DNA from: Candidatus Zipacnadia bacterium
Lineage (GTDB): Bacteria; Armatimonadota; Zipacnadia; Zipacnadales; Zipacnadaceae
Assembly (NCBI GenBank): GCA_029820565.1
Contig: JALGUR010000020.1
Coordinates: forward strand, 1 to 45,562
DNA length: 45,562 bases
Direction: 5' to 3'
The stretch's first letter is position 1; every line of letters begins with the position of its first letter. This document shows, in pieces, positions 25,721-35,169 of the stretch. The translations under genes and the position numbers were made by a program. Below the pieces are notes generated by a model. The model saw nothing but the letters and a program-made list of their open reading frames with translations. It did no database searches and was not told the DNA's origin.

Positions 25721-27118
25721 CTATAGTGAAGGATCTGCGACTATCTCACGAGCCAGTTGCGTGAATACCTCTCCCCGCTGCGTTAGATTCTCGAACATAT
25801 CAAAACTGGCGCAGCCGGGCAGCAGTACTATCTTGTCACCGGCCTGCGCCGCGCTATAGCCCTTCTGTACCGCTTCGCGTAGACTGCCACACTGGGTTAC
25901 CTTAGCATCATCTCCGATGGCTGCGGCAATCTCTCGTCGGTTTTCCCCTATCAAATATACTAACCGGGCGCGCCGGGCCAGGACCTGACCAAATTCGGTG
26001 AAGTCGGCACCCTTCGCCTGACCGCCAGCAATCACAATCACTGGCCCCTTTACGGTCTCCAGGTCAGCCACGGCAGCGGCCGGATTGGTAGCATGAGAGT
26101 CATCTATGAACGTTATCTCGCCGACCTTCACTACCTCCTGGAGCAGGTGGTCGACCGGCACGAAACCGGCCAGACCTTCCCGTATCTGCTCAATACTTGC
26201 CCCACACAGTCGGGCCGCCAGTGCTGCCGCCAGAGCATTGCTGACATTGTGTCGGCCAGCGACTGGCATTTGCTCTACAGGACAAATCACTTCGGACCCT
26301 GCCGGATCAACATCTATGACCAAATGCCCGTCTTCCAGACGGCCCGCAGTATCGGGCAACTCCGTGGAGACAGTCAGCAGTTGGCCGGGCACCGTCGGCT
26401 GTAGTTGAACCACCATCAAATCATCCACACACAGGATACCGTAATCCGCGCCGGCTTGGTTCTGGAATAGTCGCTTCTTAACCCCTACATATTCAGCGAA
26501 GTTTCGGTGGCGGTCCAGATGGTCAGGAGTTATGTTGAGCAGCACCGCAATCCAGGGCCGGAAATACCGGATCGTCTCCAGTTGAAAACTGCTGACCTCA
26601 GCGACTACTACCTCTACTTCACCGCTGCGGTCGATTTGACTAATCAGCGGCAGGCCGATATTGCCGGCTATCAAATTGTCAATCCCGGCCGCCTCCAGCA
26701 TCTGCCCGGTCATCATCGTAGTAGTACCCTTGCCATTGGTGCCGGCAATAGCAATAATCGGGGCGCGACAGAAGCGGTAAGCCAGTTCCAGTTCGCCTAT
26801 AACCTCCCGGCGGCGCCAACCTTCCACCAGGGCAGGATGGTCCCAGGCAAGCCCCGGACTGGTGACAATAAGGTCAATTTCCCCCAGCTGATCGGCCTGT
26901 TCAAATTCACAGACTACCTGCACCCCGAGACTTGTCAGTTCGTGCACTTCATCAGTTAGTTCCTCTTCGGTTTTGCGGTCCGCACCGACCACCTGCGCTC
27001 CCTGCCCCAACAGGAAGCGGGCACACGCCAGCCCACTGCGAGCTAAACCCAGTACGGCAACTCGCTTCCCACTCAGATCAGGTGGCTGGTCAAAAATTGT
27101 GTCTCGGTTGATTGGCAT
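25721..27118 (-). CDS. murD: UDP-N-acetylmuramoyl-L-alanine--D-glutamate ligase
   Basis: Adds D-Glu to UDP-MurNAc-L-Ala in the cytoplasm. About 465 residues, typical. N-terminal Rossmann-like domain (VAVLGLARSGLACARFL), P-loop AIAGTNGKGTTTMM (Gly where most MurD have Ser/Thr), central NITPDHLDRH, and the C-terminal domain with DDSHATNPAAA. The frame reaches a GTG at 27133 inside mraY. I chose the ATG at 27118, which lies one base beyond the mraY stop and gives the natural N-terminus. Confidence 0.95.
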   Translation of the reverse strand: MPINRDTIFDQPPDLSGKRVAVLGLARSGLACARFLLGQGAQVVGADRKTEEELTDEVHELTSLGVQVVCEFEQADQLGEIDLIVTSPGLAWDHPALVEGWRRREVIGELELAYRFCRAPIIAIAGTNGKGTTTMMTGQMLEAAGIDNLIAGNIGLPLISQIDRSGEVEVVVAEVSSFQLETIRYFRPWIAVLLNITPDHLDRHRNFAEYVGVKKRLFQNQAGADYGILCVDDLMVVQLQPTVPGQLLTVSTELPDTAGRLEDGHLVIDVDPAGSEVICPVEQMPVAGRHNVSNALAAALAARLCGASIEQIREGLAGFVPVDHLLQEVVKVGEITFIDDSHATNPAAAVADLETVKGPVIVIAGGQAKGADFTEFGQVLARRARLVYLIGENRREIAAAIGDDAKVTQCGSLREAVQKGYSAAQAGDKIVLLPGCASFDMFENLTQRGEVFTQLAREIVADPSL

Positions 27119-27119
27119 A

Positions 27120-28121
27120 TTATGACACCACACTTGCGGTGATGATTAACCCAACGGCGGCGCACAATGCGCCGGATAGCCAGAGACGAGTCACTATCTG
27201 CGGTTCACTCCAACCCCGTAGTTCCAGGCTATGGTGGATAGGAGTCATTAGGAAGACCCGCCTGCCGGTAGTCTGAAACCAAATTACCTGGATGATAACC
27301 GAAACAGTCTCAATCACAAACACACCCGCCAAGACTGCAAATAACAATTCCATCTCAGCCATCACGGCAATGCCTCCCAGCGCCGCGCCCAGGCTCAGGC
27401 TGCCCACGTCGCCCATAAAGATTTGAGCGGGATGAGCGTTAAACCACAAAAAGCCGGCAGTTATCCCTGCCAATAGAGCCGATAACAGGGCCAAGCCCGG
27501 CTGGTCCACCATCCAGCACACTACGCTCAAGGCGGTGGCACAAACGGCTACTAACCCTGCCGCCAGTCCGTCCAGTCCGTCGGAAAGATTGACCGCATTG
27601 GCACTACCTACCACCACAAAAGCTGCCAGCGCTATCCGCACCAGGACCGGAAGGCTACCAAAGCCCAGTACAATGATACCCGTGCCTGGGACAGATAGCC
27701 GGGTAGCCACCAGCCAGACGACGGCCAGGGCGACGATGAACTCGATACATAGACGATACCGTGCCTTTATGCCGGTACTGGTCTGGCGGATGAGTTTCAG
27801 GTAGTCGTCGGCAAATCCCAGTGCGCCGAAAACCAACATCACGGCCAGAATTGCCAAGACCTCCGCCAGTACCTCGTCAGGACTATGTGAGAAGATACCT
27901 CCTACCCACGCCCCTAACCAAACCGCCCCTATGATGGCCACGCCGCCCATAGAAGGCGTTCCCTGCTTTTCCTGATGCCCGCTGGGCGTATCCTCTCTGA
28001 CTTGCTGACGGAGGCCTGAACGGCGCATTACCCATAGCGTCAGGGCAGTCAGGGCTATGCTGGCCAGTAGGCCCACAGCGAATATCACGGCCATCTGGCC
28101 CAGAGTCAGGAAGTTAATCAT
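27120..28121 (-). CDS. mraY: Phospho-MurNAc-pentapeptide translocase (lipid I synthase)
   Basis: 333 residues, about 10 membrane segments. Transfers phospho-MurNAc-pentapeptide to undecaprenyl phosphate. All hallmark cytoplasmic loops are intact: GTPSMGG, FADDYLK, NAVNLSDGLDGLA, FMGDVGSL and PIHHSLELRGWSE. Its start overlaps the last 8 bases of murF, indicating translational coupling. Confidence 0.97.
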   Translation of the reverse strand: MINFLTLGQMAVIFAVGLLASIALTALTLWVMRRSGLRQQVREDTPSGHQEKQGTPSMGGVAIIGAVWLGAWVGGIFSHSPDEVLAEVLAILAVMLVFGALGFADDYLKLIRQTSTGIKARYRLCIEFIVALAVVWLVATRLSVPGTGIIVLGFGSLPVLVRIALAAFVVVGSANAVNLSDGLDGLAAGLVAVCATALSVVCWMVDQPGLALLSALLAGITAGFLWFNAHPAQIFMGDVGSLSLGAALGGIAVMAEMELLFAVLAGVFVIETVSVIIQVIWFQTTGRRVFLMTPIHHSLELRGWSEPQIVTRLWLSGALCAAVGLIITASVVS

Positions 28122-29481
28122 CGGCCCTCAGCCCCTCTACCACCCTCTCCAGGGCAATTTTGCGCGAGGCCTTGACCAGGACCACATCAGAACTGGTCAG
28201 TTCGCTCTTTAGCAATTCTACTACAGCCTGCGGCGAATCCGCCACATCGGTCCGCAGACCCAAAGATTGGGCCTCTTCGGCGGCCAGGGGTGCCCAGCGC
28301 CCCAGGGCGACCAGCCAATCCACTCCCTCCTGGGCGCACAGTTGCCCAATACGGCGGTGTTCGTCTTCTGATGCTTCTCCCAACTCCAGCATATCACCGA
28401 ATACGAAAATCTTGCGTCCTGCCGGTTGCCCCAACAACTTGAGAGCAGCGGCCACCGAGGTGGGGCTAGCGTTGTAGGCATCGTTGATAACAACTGTGCC
28501 TTCAGGACTGACGTGGCATTCCCCTCGCATTGCTTGCGAGGCACAGTTGTGCAATCCCTGGGCGATATGCTGCATCGAATTGGTGGCCGCCCAGGCCGCA
28601 GCCGCGGCACTTGTGGCATTCAGGACATTGTGCTCCCCAGGTAACTGCAACGAGACCTCAATCGCCTCGGGCCCTAACCGCAAAGTAAACTCAGAACCCT
28701 CCAAGCCGCGCAGGTTAACGTCAGCAACCCTTACCTGGGCCTGGGCATTCATGCCAAACGAGATAACCCGACAAGTCGCCATCTGGGCCAGCACTTCAAA
28801 ATAGAAATCATCAGCATTCAATACGGCGACCCCATCAGCGGGTAGACTGTTGAGCAACTCGGCCTTGGCCTGGGCAATTGCTTGCTGACTGCCCAGCCGG
28901 CCCAGATGCGTCTTGCCAATATTAGTAATGACGCCAATGTGCGGGCTGCTAATCTGCGCCAAATATTCGATCTCATGGCGACCTCTCATGGCCATTTCCA
29001 GAACACAATACTGATGCTGCTCAGTCAACTCCAGTAGCGTGCGGGGCACCCCAATCTCATTGTTCTCAGTTTGGGTTGCGGCCAAAGTCGGGCCATGCAA
29101 TTGCAGGATAGTCGCTATCATATCCTTAGTAGTTGTTTTTCCAGCGCTGCCGGTCACCCCAATAACTGTCGGGGCAAAGTGCCCCCGCACCCATGCGCCC
29201 AGTTGGCCGTAAGCCTTAAGTGTATCTTCCACATATATCAGAGGACTACCGGCTGGCAGTGGCGAAGGTTTTTTGCTGACCACCGCCGCCATTGCGCCTG
29301 CGGCCATCGCTTCGCCGACAAAGTTGTGACCATCAAAGCGTTCTCCCGGCAGTGCCACGAATAGTCCGCCCGGCCTGATAGTACGGCTATCAGTGCTGAC
29401 TACCGATGCCGCCAGGTCCCCGCCGGCTCCTTCCAGACGACCCATCATGGCCTCAGTTATCTGTTTCAGTGTCATTCTCAT
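28114..29481 (-). CDS. murF: UDP-MurNAc-tripeptide--D-alanyl-D-alanine ligase
   Basis: Adds D-Ala-D-Ala to complete the UDP-MurNAc-pentapeptide. About 455 residues. DSRTIRPGGLFVALPGERFDGHNFV (N-terminal), P-loop VTGSAGKTTTKDM, ENNEIGVPRTLL, NAYNASPTS and FGDMLELGEAS are all as expected. A TTG at 29487 is also possible; I use the ATG at 29481 (a further ATG at 29475), none with a strong Shine-Dalgarno. The 107-bp gap from murE holds a palindromic repeat. The substrate is D-Ala-D-Ala by family; use of D-Ala-D-Lac would be speculation. Confidence 0.95.
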   Translation of the reverse strand: MRMTLKQITEAMMGRLEGAGGDLAASVVSTDSRTIRPGGLFVALPGERFDGHNFVGEAMAAGAMAAVVSKKPSPLPAGSPLIYVEDTLKAYGQLGAWVRGHFAPTVIGVTGSAGKTTTKDMIATILQLHGPTLAATQTENNEIGVPRTLLELTEQHQYCVLEMAMRGRHEIEYLAQISSPHIGVITNIGKTHLGRLGSQQAIAQAKAELLNSLPADGVAVLNADDFYFEVLAQMATCRVISFGMNAQAQVRVADVNLRGLEGSEFTLRLGPEAIEVSLQLPGEHNVLNATSAAAAAWAATNSMQHIAQGLHNCASQAMRGECHVSPEGTVVINDAYNASPTSVAAALKLLGQPAGRKIFVFGDMLELGEASEDEHRRIGQLCAQEGVDWLVALGRWAPLAAEEAQSLGLRTDVADSPQAVVELLKSELTSSDVVLVKASRKIALERVVEGLRADD

Positions 29482-29502
29482 ATTCAAGCATCCGTGTTCG
29501 TT

Positions 29503-29560
29503 GTAGGACAGGTGTCTCGCCTGTCTCTTCTACGGTTGGGCGAGACGACGCCCGACCTAC
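29503..29560. repeat. Palindromic intergenic element between murE and murF
   Basis: 58 bp bounded by GTAGG (29503-29507) and CCTAC (29556-29560). Two internal hairpins: GACAGG/CCTGTC (29507-29525) and GGTTGGGC/GCCCGACC (29534-29557). The loop of the first contains GTCTCG and the loop of the second CGAGAC, exact complements. The element can therefore form kissing loops or re-pair into one long hairpin (GTCTCGCC with GGCGAGAC). It has the same architecture as the 67-bp repeats despite different sequence. Confidence 0.85.
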
Positions 29561-29588
29561 CTTTATTCTCACACCATTACCTGTAGCC

Positions 29589-31097
29589 CTAAGCCAACAT
29601 CTCGCGTAAGGCCTGTCGGGCCACTTCGCGGTCATCGAAAGGAACCCGACAGTCGGCAAATTCCTGATAGGTCTCGTGACCCTTGCCCGCGATTATCAGT
29701 ATGTCCCCGGCGCTACAACGGCTGATGGCTTCGTATATCGCTTTGCGGCGATCAGCCTGTATAGCGTAGTTTTCTCCTGTTGCTCCTGACGTAATCTGGT
29801 CAATGATGTTCATTGGCTCCTCATGCCGCGGGTTATCAGAAGTGATTATGGCGAAATCAGCCTTGGCGGCAGCAATTTCGCCCATCATTGGCCTTTTAGT
29901 GTGGTCGCGGTCCCCGCCACAGCCAAACACGCATAGTAGACGGGACGGCCCCAGGTCCCGGGCCACGCTTAGCACATTGTCCAGGGCATCAGGAGTGTGG
30001 GCATAGTCCACAATTACCGTGAAATCCTGGCCCTCATCAATGCACTCAAAGCGGCCGGGCACACTCTTCATATCAGCCAGGCCGGTGGCAATTTGCTCGG
30101 GGCCAATCCCCATCCCCCAAGCACAGGCCGCCGCGGCCAAGGCGTTATACAAGTTGAAATTGCCAGTCAAGCCCAGAGTTATGGGCAGCTCCACTCCTTC
30201 GGGCAAATGCAACCGAAAACTAATGCCACTGGAGCCAATCTCGGCGTCGGTTGCCGTAACCATCGCTGGCTCACCCAATCCGTATGTTATTACGCGACAC
30301 TTGGCTTCCTGCTTGATCCGTTGCCCGGCCGGGTCATCAATATTTACGGCGGCAATCGGCGACTTCTCTGGAGCAGCCATTCGTGGGTAATCAGTGAACA
30401 GGCGCAGTTTAGCCGCAAAATACTCATCCCAAGCAGCGTGGAAATCCAGATGGTCCTGAGTAAGATTGGTAAAGATTAACGCATTAAACTTACACAACCA
30501 TGTTCGGTCCAGGTACAGACCGTGAGATGAGACCTCCATAGAAACGTAGCCTATTCCCTCCTGGAGCATTTGCGCCAGAAGGCCTTGGAGTTCGACTGCG
30601 CCTGGCGTAGTGCGCGCAGCCGGGACATTGCGATCATCAACAACGCGAGCCAGAGTCGTAATAAGTCCAGTAGTTGCTCCGCCGGCCCGAAAGATGCTAT
30701 CTATCATATATGCGACGGTAGTTTTCCCATTGGTGCCGGTTATGCCCACCAATTTCAGAAAGCGAGAGGGGTGTTCCCAAAAATCAGCCGCCAGATATGC
30801 CGCCGCTCGCCGAGAGTCGTCTACCGCAATGGCACTGACATCCGACGGGATAAGTCCAGCAAAGTCGGGATCCTGGTACGCCACGGCGACCGCGCCTCGC
30901 TCAATCGCCTCAGTGATGAATTGATGCCCGTCATGCTGGTAGCCTTTGATAGCCACAAAAACGTTTCCCGGATTGACCTGGCGCGAGTCGGTGGCTATGC
31001 CGGTGACTTCCCGGCAGTGGGCCAGGCGTCGGCTATCCGCCCATTGTGCGGTCAGTTCAGCCAGGTCGGTTTGGCGAGTCGGGCGAGTATTCATCAC
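29589..31097 (-). CDS. murE: UDP-MurNAc-tripeptide synthetase, meso-diaminopimelate type
   Basis: 502 residues. Adds the third stem residue to UDP-MurNAc-L-Ala-D-Glu. P-loop GTNGKTT (121-127), TTPGAVELQ, YVSMEVSSHGL, NLTQDHLDFH and VDYAHTPDAL are present. The motif DNPR (421-424, in TSDNPRHEEP) is the fingerprint of meso-diaminopimelate-specific enzymes, implying Gram-negative-type peptidoglycan. The frame opens with GTG then ATG (31094); either may be used. It starts 30 bp after ftsI. Confidence 0.96.
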   Translation of the reverse strand: MMNTRPTRQTDLAELTAQWADSRRLAHCREVTGIATDSRQVNPGNVFVAIKGYQHDGHQFITEAIERGAVAVAYQDPDFAGLIPSDVSAIAVDDSRRAAAYLAADFWEHPSRFLKLVGITGTNGKTTVAYMIDSIFRAGGATTGLITTLARVVDDRNVPAARTTPGAVELQGLLAQMLQEGIGYVSMEVSSHGLYLDRTWLCKFNALIFTNLTQDHLDFHAAWDEYFAAKLRLFTDYPRMAAPEKSPIAAVNIDDPAGQRIKQEAKCRVITYGLGEPAMVTATDAEIGSSGISFRLHLPEGVELPITLGLTGNFNLYNALAAAACAWGMGIGPEQIATGLADMKSVPGRFECIDEGQDFTVIVDYAHTPDALDNVLSVARDLGPSRLLCVFGCGGDRDHTKRPMMGEIAAAKADFAIITSDNPRHEEPMNIIDQITSGATGENYAIQADRRKAIYEAISRCSAGDILIIAGKGHETYQEFADCRVPFDDREVARQALREMLA

Positions 31098-31127
31098 TTT
31101 GGCGAGCAGTTATGGCTTCAGGTGGAG

Positions 31128-32918
31128 TTAGTCAACCGCAGCCGCCTCGGTTACAAGCCTCCGTTGCTTAAGCATATACTGGGCAATCTGTTTGGCTACC
31201 GGAGCCGCCACATCCGAACCCCACCGACCGTGCCGAGGATTTCGTGCTGTTATTAGTATAACAAATTCTGGCTGCTTGTCTACTGGTGCTACCAAAACAA
31301 AACTGACCAGGTGTTCATCCAGCCATTTCTTCTGCTTTGGGTCCCAGATTTGGGCGGTGCCAGTCTTGCCGCCCACGGCCACTCCGGGAATTTGAGCCAC
31401 GTGGCCGGTGCCGTGGTCCACCGCGTTGTGGAGCAACTGGCGCACCTTCTCCGAGGTTGCTGCACTGCAGACCCGCCGAATGGGCTGCGGCGCCACTTCC
31501 CGATAGAGTGTACCATCCGGATTAATCACCCGCTCCACTACATAGGGTTGCATTAACACTCCCCCATTGACCACTGCTGCTACCGCAGCAATCAGGCTAA
31601 TATCAGTTACCGCAACATTCTGACCAAAGCCCATATTGGCCACATCACGCACCCGCATCTTCTCCGGTGATTGCAGTCGGCCGGCGGCTTCCGCAGGCAA
31701 GCCAATTCCAGTCGGCTCGCCGATACCGCAGCGCTGCAAGAATTCGCAGAATCGCTTGGGCCCTATCTTCACAGCTATCTGCGCGGCGCCAATATTGCAC
31801 GATTTGGCAATTACGCCGGTCAGGTCAAGCCATCCGTGACCCTTGCTAGCCCAATCCCCCCAACAGCGCAGCGGCCAGCCGCCGAGCATTGTCGTCCCCG
31901 CACAATGGAATCGGTCACCAGGTTTCACGGCTCCTGACTCCAGAGCCGCGGCGGCCAGCAGCACCTTAAAGGTGCTGCCGGGCTCATACTGACGATTCAC
32001 AGGCAGATTACGGAGATTTCTGGGGTTGATATTTGCCATTTGGCTGGCAGCAGAAGCAATATTGTTTGGATCATAGTTGGGGCGGCTGGCCAGGGCCAGA
32101 ATCGCTCCCGTATTCGGGTTCATCACTACGGCGGTAGCCTCGGTGGGTCGGTTATGCTGCCAACATCTGTTCAAGGCATCCTCTGCCACTCGCTGCAGAT
32201 CTATATCTACCGTGAGCGCCACATTCTTGCCCGCCACCGGCGGCAACCCCTCTTGGCTCTCCTGCCCTACTATCGTCCGGCCCCACGCATCAATATTTCG
32301 CCGCGGCGTACCGGGCAAGCCCTGTAGTGCAAACCTATATCTGTATTCTATTCCGCCCAGCGGCCGATGATCACTACTGCAGTAGCCTAACAGATGACAG
32401 CCTGTCGGTCCGCCGGGATACACTCTTTTGTATTCCAAATCCTGGGATATTCCCCGGTAGTGCTGAGCCAGTATCTCGCGGGCTGTGTTCAGCGGGATGC
32501 GTCGTTGTAGATAGGCAAAACTACTATCTCTGTTCAGTATTTCCCAAACTTCTGAGCGGGGCATTCCCAATTTATCAGCCAAATAATCGGCGACGGATTC
32601 AGTTTCTTCGTAGCGGCGAAGCACGCGAGGATTGACCTGCAAAGAAGCAGTCATAACACTATCAGCCAGCACGTGCTCCTGCCGGTCAACAATCGCCCCG
32701 GCCGGACTCTGCAAGGGCGAGCCTATGGGATGAATTATGCCATCCAGACGCAGATAAAAGCCACGATTAATGACTTGAACATACAATAGCCGGCCTATCA
32801 GAATCACCGCCACCACAATTACCAGGTTAAGGGTAGTTTTAAGGATGCGTGTGTCGGGCAAGCCGTTAGTCGTTTTGCCCGACACTGAGATACGTCTCGT
32901 ATTATCAGCAACAGCCAC
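31128..32918 (-). CDS. ftsI: Division-specific transpeptidase, penicillin-binding protein 3
   Basis: 596 residues. Class B PBP cross-linking septal peptidoglycan. One N-terminal membrane helix (about 31-50), a dimerisation domain with RVYPGG and AWGR, then the transpeptidase domain with STFK (315-318, active-site Ser), SCN (373-375) and KTG (518-520). No PASTA domains follow, unlike Gram-positive homologues. It lies downstream of the ftsL-like gene. Confidence 0.95.
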   Translation of the reverse strand: MAVADNTRRISVSGKTTNGLPDTRILKTTLNLVIVVAVILIGRLLYVQVINRGFYLRLDGIIHPIGSPLQSPAGAIVDRQEHVLADSVMTASLQVNPRVLRRYEETESVADYLADKLGMPRSEVWEILNRDSSFAYLQRRIPLNTAREILAQHYRGISQDLEYKRVYPGGPTGCHLLGYCSSDHRPLGGIEYRYRFALQGLPGTPRRNIDAWGRTIVGQESQEGLPPVAGKNVALTVDIDLQRVAEDALNRCWQHNRPTEATAVVMNPNTGAILALASRPNYDPNNIASAASQMANINPRNLRNLPVNRQYEPGSTFKVLLAAAALESGAVKPGDRFHCAGTTMLGGWPLRCWGDWASKGHGWLDLTGVIAKSCNIGAAQIAVKIGPKRFCEFLQRCGIGEPTGIGLPAEAAGRLQSPEKMRVRDVANMGFGQNVAVTDISLIAAVAAVVNGGVLMQPYVVERVINPDGTLYREVAPQPIRRVCSAATSEKVRQLLHNAVDHGTGHVAQIPGVAVGGKTGTAQIWDPKQKKWLDEHLVSFVLVAPVDKQPEFVILITARNPRHGRWGSDVAAPVAKQIAQYMLKQRRLVTEAAAVD

Positions 32919-32982
32919 TGGTTAAGTTCCCTTGCCAAACGTATGCTGTACTGGCAAAAAACTGCGACCTGTCTGGACGCAG

Positions 32983-33438
32983 TTAGAACGCAGTCCCCGC
33001 TATTCCTCGGCGGGCTGCTAACTCCCGCTCGGCATACGCCGCCCGATGCTCGCGGTCCGGGGCCTGAACTTGTGGGGTAACAGGCGAGATAGCCCACTGC
33101 TTAGGGGGCAAAGGCGGCAGAGTTATCTCATCGGTGGCGGCGGGTCCCAAAGTCATGCCTTCTTCCTGCACAAATCGGCGTAACGCGGCTCTATCGCACA
33201 GTTGAGATACAGCGCGACGCCAGTGATTGCGAGCAGCCAATTGTTCATCTATCCGGCGCTGCAAGCGGCTGGACTGAAGTTCCAACTCAGACAGGCGGGC
33301 ACAAGCAATAAGAAAAGTAATGCTGATAGCGCCAATACAGGTGATAAGCATCGTCGGCCACACTACCATCAGCCATCTCCTCTTATGGGAATTGCGTGAA
33401 TTCGGTTGGGCCCGGTGGCTGGCCGACGGGGACTTCAT
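32983..33438 (-). CDS. FtsL-like septum protein
   Basis: 151 residues: a short basic, polar N-terminus, one membrane helix (about 23-46), then a coiled-coil-like helix (LSELELQSSRLQRRIDEQLAARNHW) and a Pro/Ala-rich tail. Sequence identity to FtsL is not visible, but FtsL is poorly conserved; the topology, small size and position between rsmH and ftsI are exactly those of ftsL. FtsL bridges FtsQ/FtsB to FtsW/FtsI. AGGTGA precedes the ATG. A gap of 292 bp, unusual for this place, separates it from rsmH. The tail is longer than in typical FtsL. Confidence 0.7.
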   Translation of the reverse strand: MKSPSASHRAQPNSRNSHKRRWLMVVWPTMLITCIGAISITFLIACARLSELELQSSRLQRRIDEQLAARNHWRRAVSQLCDRAALRRFVQEEGMTLGPAATDEITLPPLPPKQWAISPVTPQVQAPDREHRAAYAERELAARRGIAGTAF

Positions 33439-33534
33439 TGATTTTCACCTGTAATGACAAGTAAGGAGTTGGGTGCCGCGCGTGGCAGTGTCACTTGCTG
33501 TGATGAAATCAGTGTCTTCTGCTGCGAATTACAC

Positions 33535-33564
33535 TTGACAACAGGGCATTGGGTCGGTTATAAT
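33535..33564 (+). promoter_or_regulatory. Consensus promoter reading antisense into rsmH
   Basis: Perfect TTGACA (33535-33540) and perfect TATAAT (33559-33564) with an 18-nt spacer on the plus strand, opposite to all surrounding genes. It sits in the 292-bp gap between the ftsL-like gene and rsmH, which otherwise shows no convincing gene. A transcript from about 33571 would run across the rsmH 3' end. Confidence 0.6.
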
Positions 33565-33730
33565 CTGCCCACGTGTGAGTTGCCAAGTTTGCTGCAGTCT
33601 TTGCCGCAAATATGCTACAGTCTATGGGATATGGGCGGCACCCACCTCCGGGTACAATTGACCTTACCGAACCGGTAGAATCTGGGTTGCGGTTTAGATT
33701 GACAAATATCACTTGAAACTTGTCAGTCTT

Positions 33731-34675
33731 TCATACTGCTTGGGCAGCGTGCAACCGACAAGTGCGCGCTGCTGGATTGCGACGAACCTCCTGTTCGTCA
33801 GGATACAATGGATTAGGCGTCAGATATCTAAGTAGCGGTCTTTTAGGTTCTGGGCTTGGCAGGGCGGGAGGCTCGGAAGTGCCGGGATTCGCGAGAATTC
33901 GAAGCTCACGTCGCGCCAGACCGTGCTCGTGGCCTGCCCAGGTAAGTACCACTAAGCGACCGGTAACTGGCCGCAGAGCCTCGGCCGCCGCACGCAGACC
34001 ATCTTTTAGCTCGTGTAGTTCGTCATTTACTTCGATGCGGATGGCCATAAGCCATGGCGTAGCCGGGTGACGTTTCTTTCCCCGACGGGCCGGAGTGGCC
34101 ACCACTGCTGCGATGATTTCGGCAAGTTGAGCTGTGGTCTGAATCGGGCCGCTCCCCTCCCGAAGCGACACGATGCGGCGAGCTATTTTCCTAGCCTCCC
34201 GCCTTCTGCCTGTGCGCTGCAGAACCTGATAAAGTTCTTCCTGCGAATAGTGGTTGACAACTTCGTATGCGGTCCGAGGCTGACTGCAATCCATACGCAT
34301 ATCTAACCGGGCGGTACTTCCAAAACTAAAGCCCCGGTCAGCATCCAACAGTTGGTCGCGCGATAGCCCCGTATCAATCAAGATCCCATCGGCTTTGTCA
34401 ACCCCTGCCTCTTGCAGTACCCCCGCAAGTTGTGAATAGCGGCGGTGGAACAGTCTAAATCTGCCTGCAAACTCAGCCAGACGCTGTCGGGCCATAGCCA
34501 GAGCCTGCTCATCTCGGTCAATCCCGATAAGAAAACCATCGGGAGCATTTTGCAGAATCAGTTCACTATGGCCTCCCGGACCAATTGTCATATCCACATA
34601 GGTTCCGGCGGCGCGTATGTCAAGGTACTCTAATACTGCCTGCGACATTGCCGGCACGTGTAGTGACGGCTTCAA
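33731..34675 (-). CDS. rsmH: 16S rRNA m4C1402 methyltransferase RsmH (MraW)
   Basis: 314 residues. Methylates N4 of C1402 in 16S rRNA. HVPAMSQAVLEYL, the SAM-binding motif YVDMTIGPGGHSELIL, RGFSFGSTARLDMRMD, a RIVSLRE-type segment and HPATPWLMAIRIEVNDEL follow the family order. The core motif after ILID reads TGLSRDQL rather than the common LGVSSxQL, so it is somewhat divergent. The TTG start overlaps the mraZ stop as TTGA, showing translational coupling. Confidence 0.94.
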   Translation of the reverse strand: MKPSLHVPAMSQAVLEYLDIRAAGTYVDMTIGPGGHSELILQNAPDGFLIGIDRDEQALAMARQRLAEFAGRFRLFHRRYSQLAGVLQEAGVDKADGILIDTGLSRDQLLDADRGFSFGSTARLDMRMDCSQPRTAYEVVNHYSQEELYQVLQRTGRRREARKIARRIVSLREGSGPIQTTAQLAEIIAAVVATPARRGKKRHPATPWLMAIRIEVNDELHELKDGLRAAAEALRPVTGRLVVLTWAGHEHGLARRELRILANPGTSEPPALPSPEPKRPLLRYLTPNPLYPDEQEVRRNPAARTCRLHAAQAV

Positions 34676-35133
34676 CTCACTGACTCGCCCTTCTCGCCTC
34701 GCAATAGCCGGCGGGCCACGTCCTTCAGTTCTTGCCCCCGCTGAGTCAAAAACTCATTGTAGCAGTTGACTTCCCAGATTTCGTAGCGATCCTCCAGCCG
34801 TATGACCTGGGCCTCGGCTGGGTCCTGATCAAGACCAGCCCAGCGCAGCAGGGCCTCAGGTATCTTCAACCTCCCCTGGTCATCTATCTTACATACTTCA
34901 GCCGTCGCGATAAGCAGACGCTTCAGATCATGCACATCCGGATCCAGCGAATCTAACTGGGCAAAGCGCTGGCCGTACAGATTCCAGGCTTCTGCTGAAA
35001 ACATATTGATACAGTTGTCGAACCCGCAAGCCAGTACCACATTGCGGGGCAGATTGTCGCACTGGTGTTCGCGAAGCTTAATGCGTCCGGCGCTATCAAG
35101 TTTATGAATTGTCGCGCCCTGCGGGTCAAACAT
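34672..35133 (-). CDS. mraZ: Transcriptional regulator MraZ
   Basis: 153 residues with two AbrB-like SpoVT repeats: HKLDSAGRIKLREHQ in the first half and CKIDDQGRLKIPEALLRWAGL in the second. MraZ forms a ring and binds TGGG-type boxes upstream of its own gene, usually repressing the dcw operon; two such boxes lie at 35170-35184. It is the first gene behind the dcw promoter. The ATG at 35133 has only a weak Shine-Dalgarno. Confidence 0.95.
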   Translation of the reverse strand: MFDPQGATIHKLDSAGRIKLREHQCDNLPRNVVLACGFDNCINMFSAEAWNLYGQRFAQLDSLDPDVHDLKRLLIATAEVCKIDDQGRLKIPEALLRWAGLDQDPAEAQVIRLEDRYEIWEVNCYNEFLTQRGQELKDVARRLLRGEKGESVS

Positions 35134-35169
35134 CTTCAGTCCAAAAAAGACCTTTCTATTACTTCCTTA

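Noticed and set aside
33454..33678. 74-codon plus-strand ORF in the rsmH-ftsL gap
   Set aside because: It begins upstream of the only promoter, has no family resemblance, and its composition is unlike a gene.
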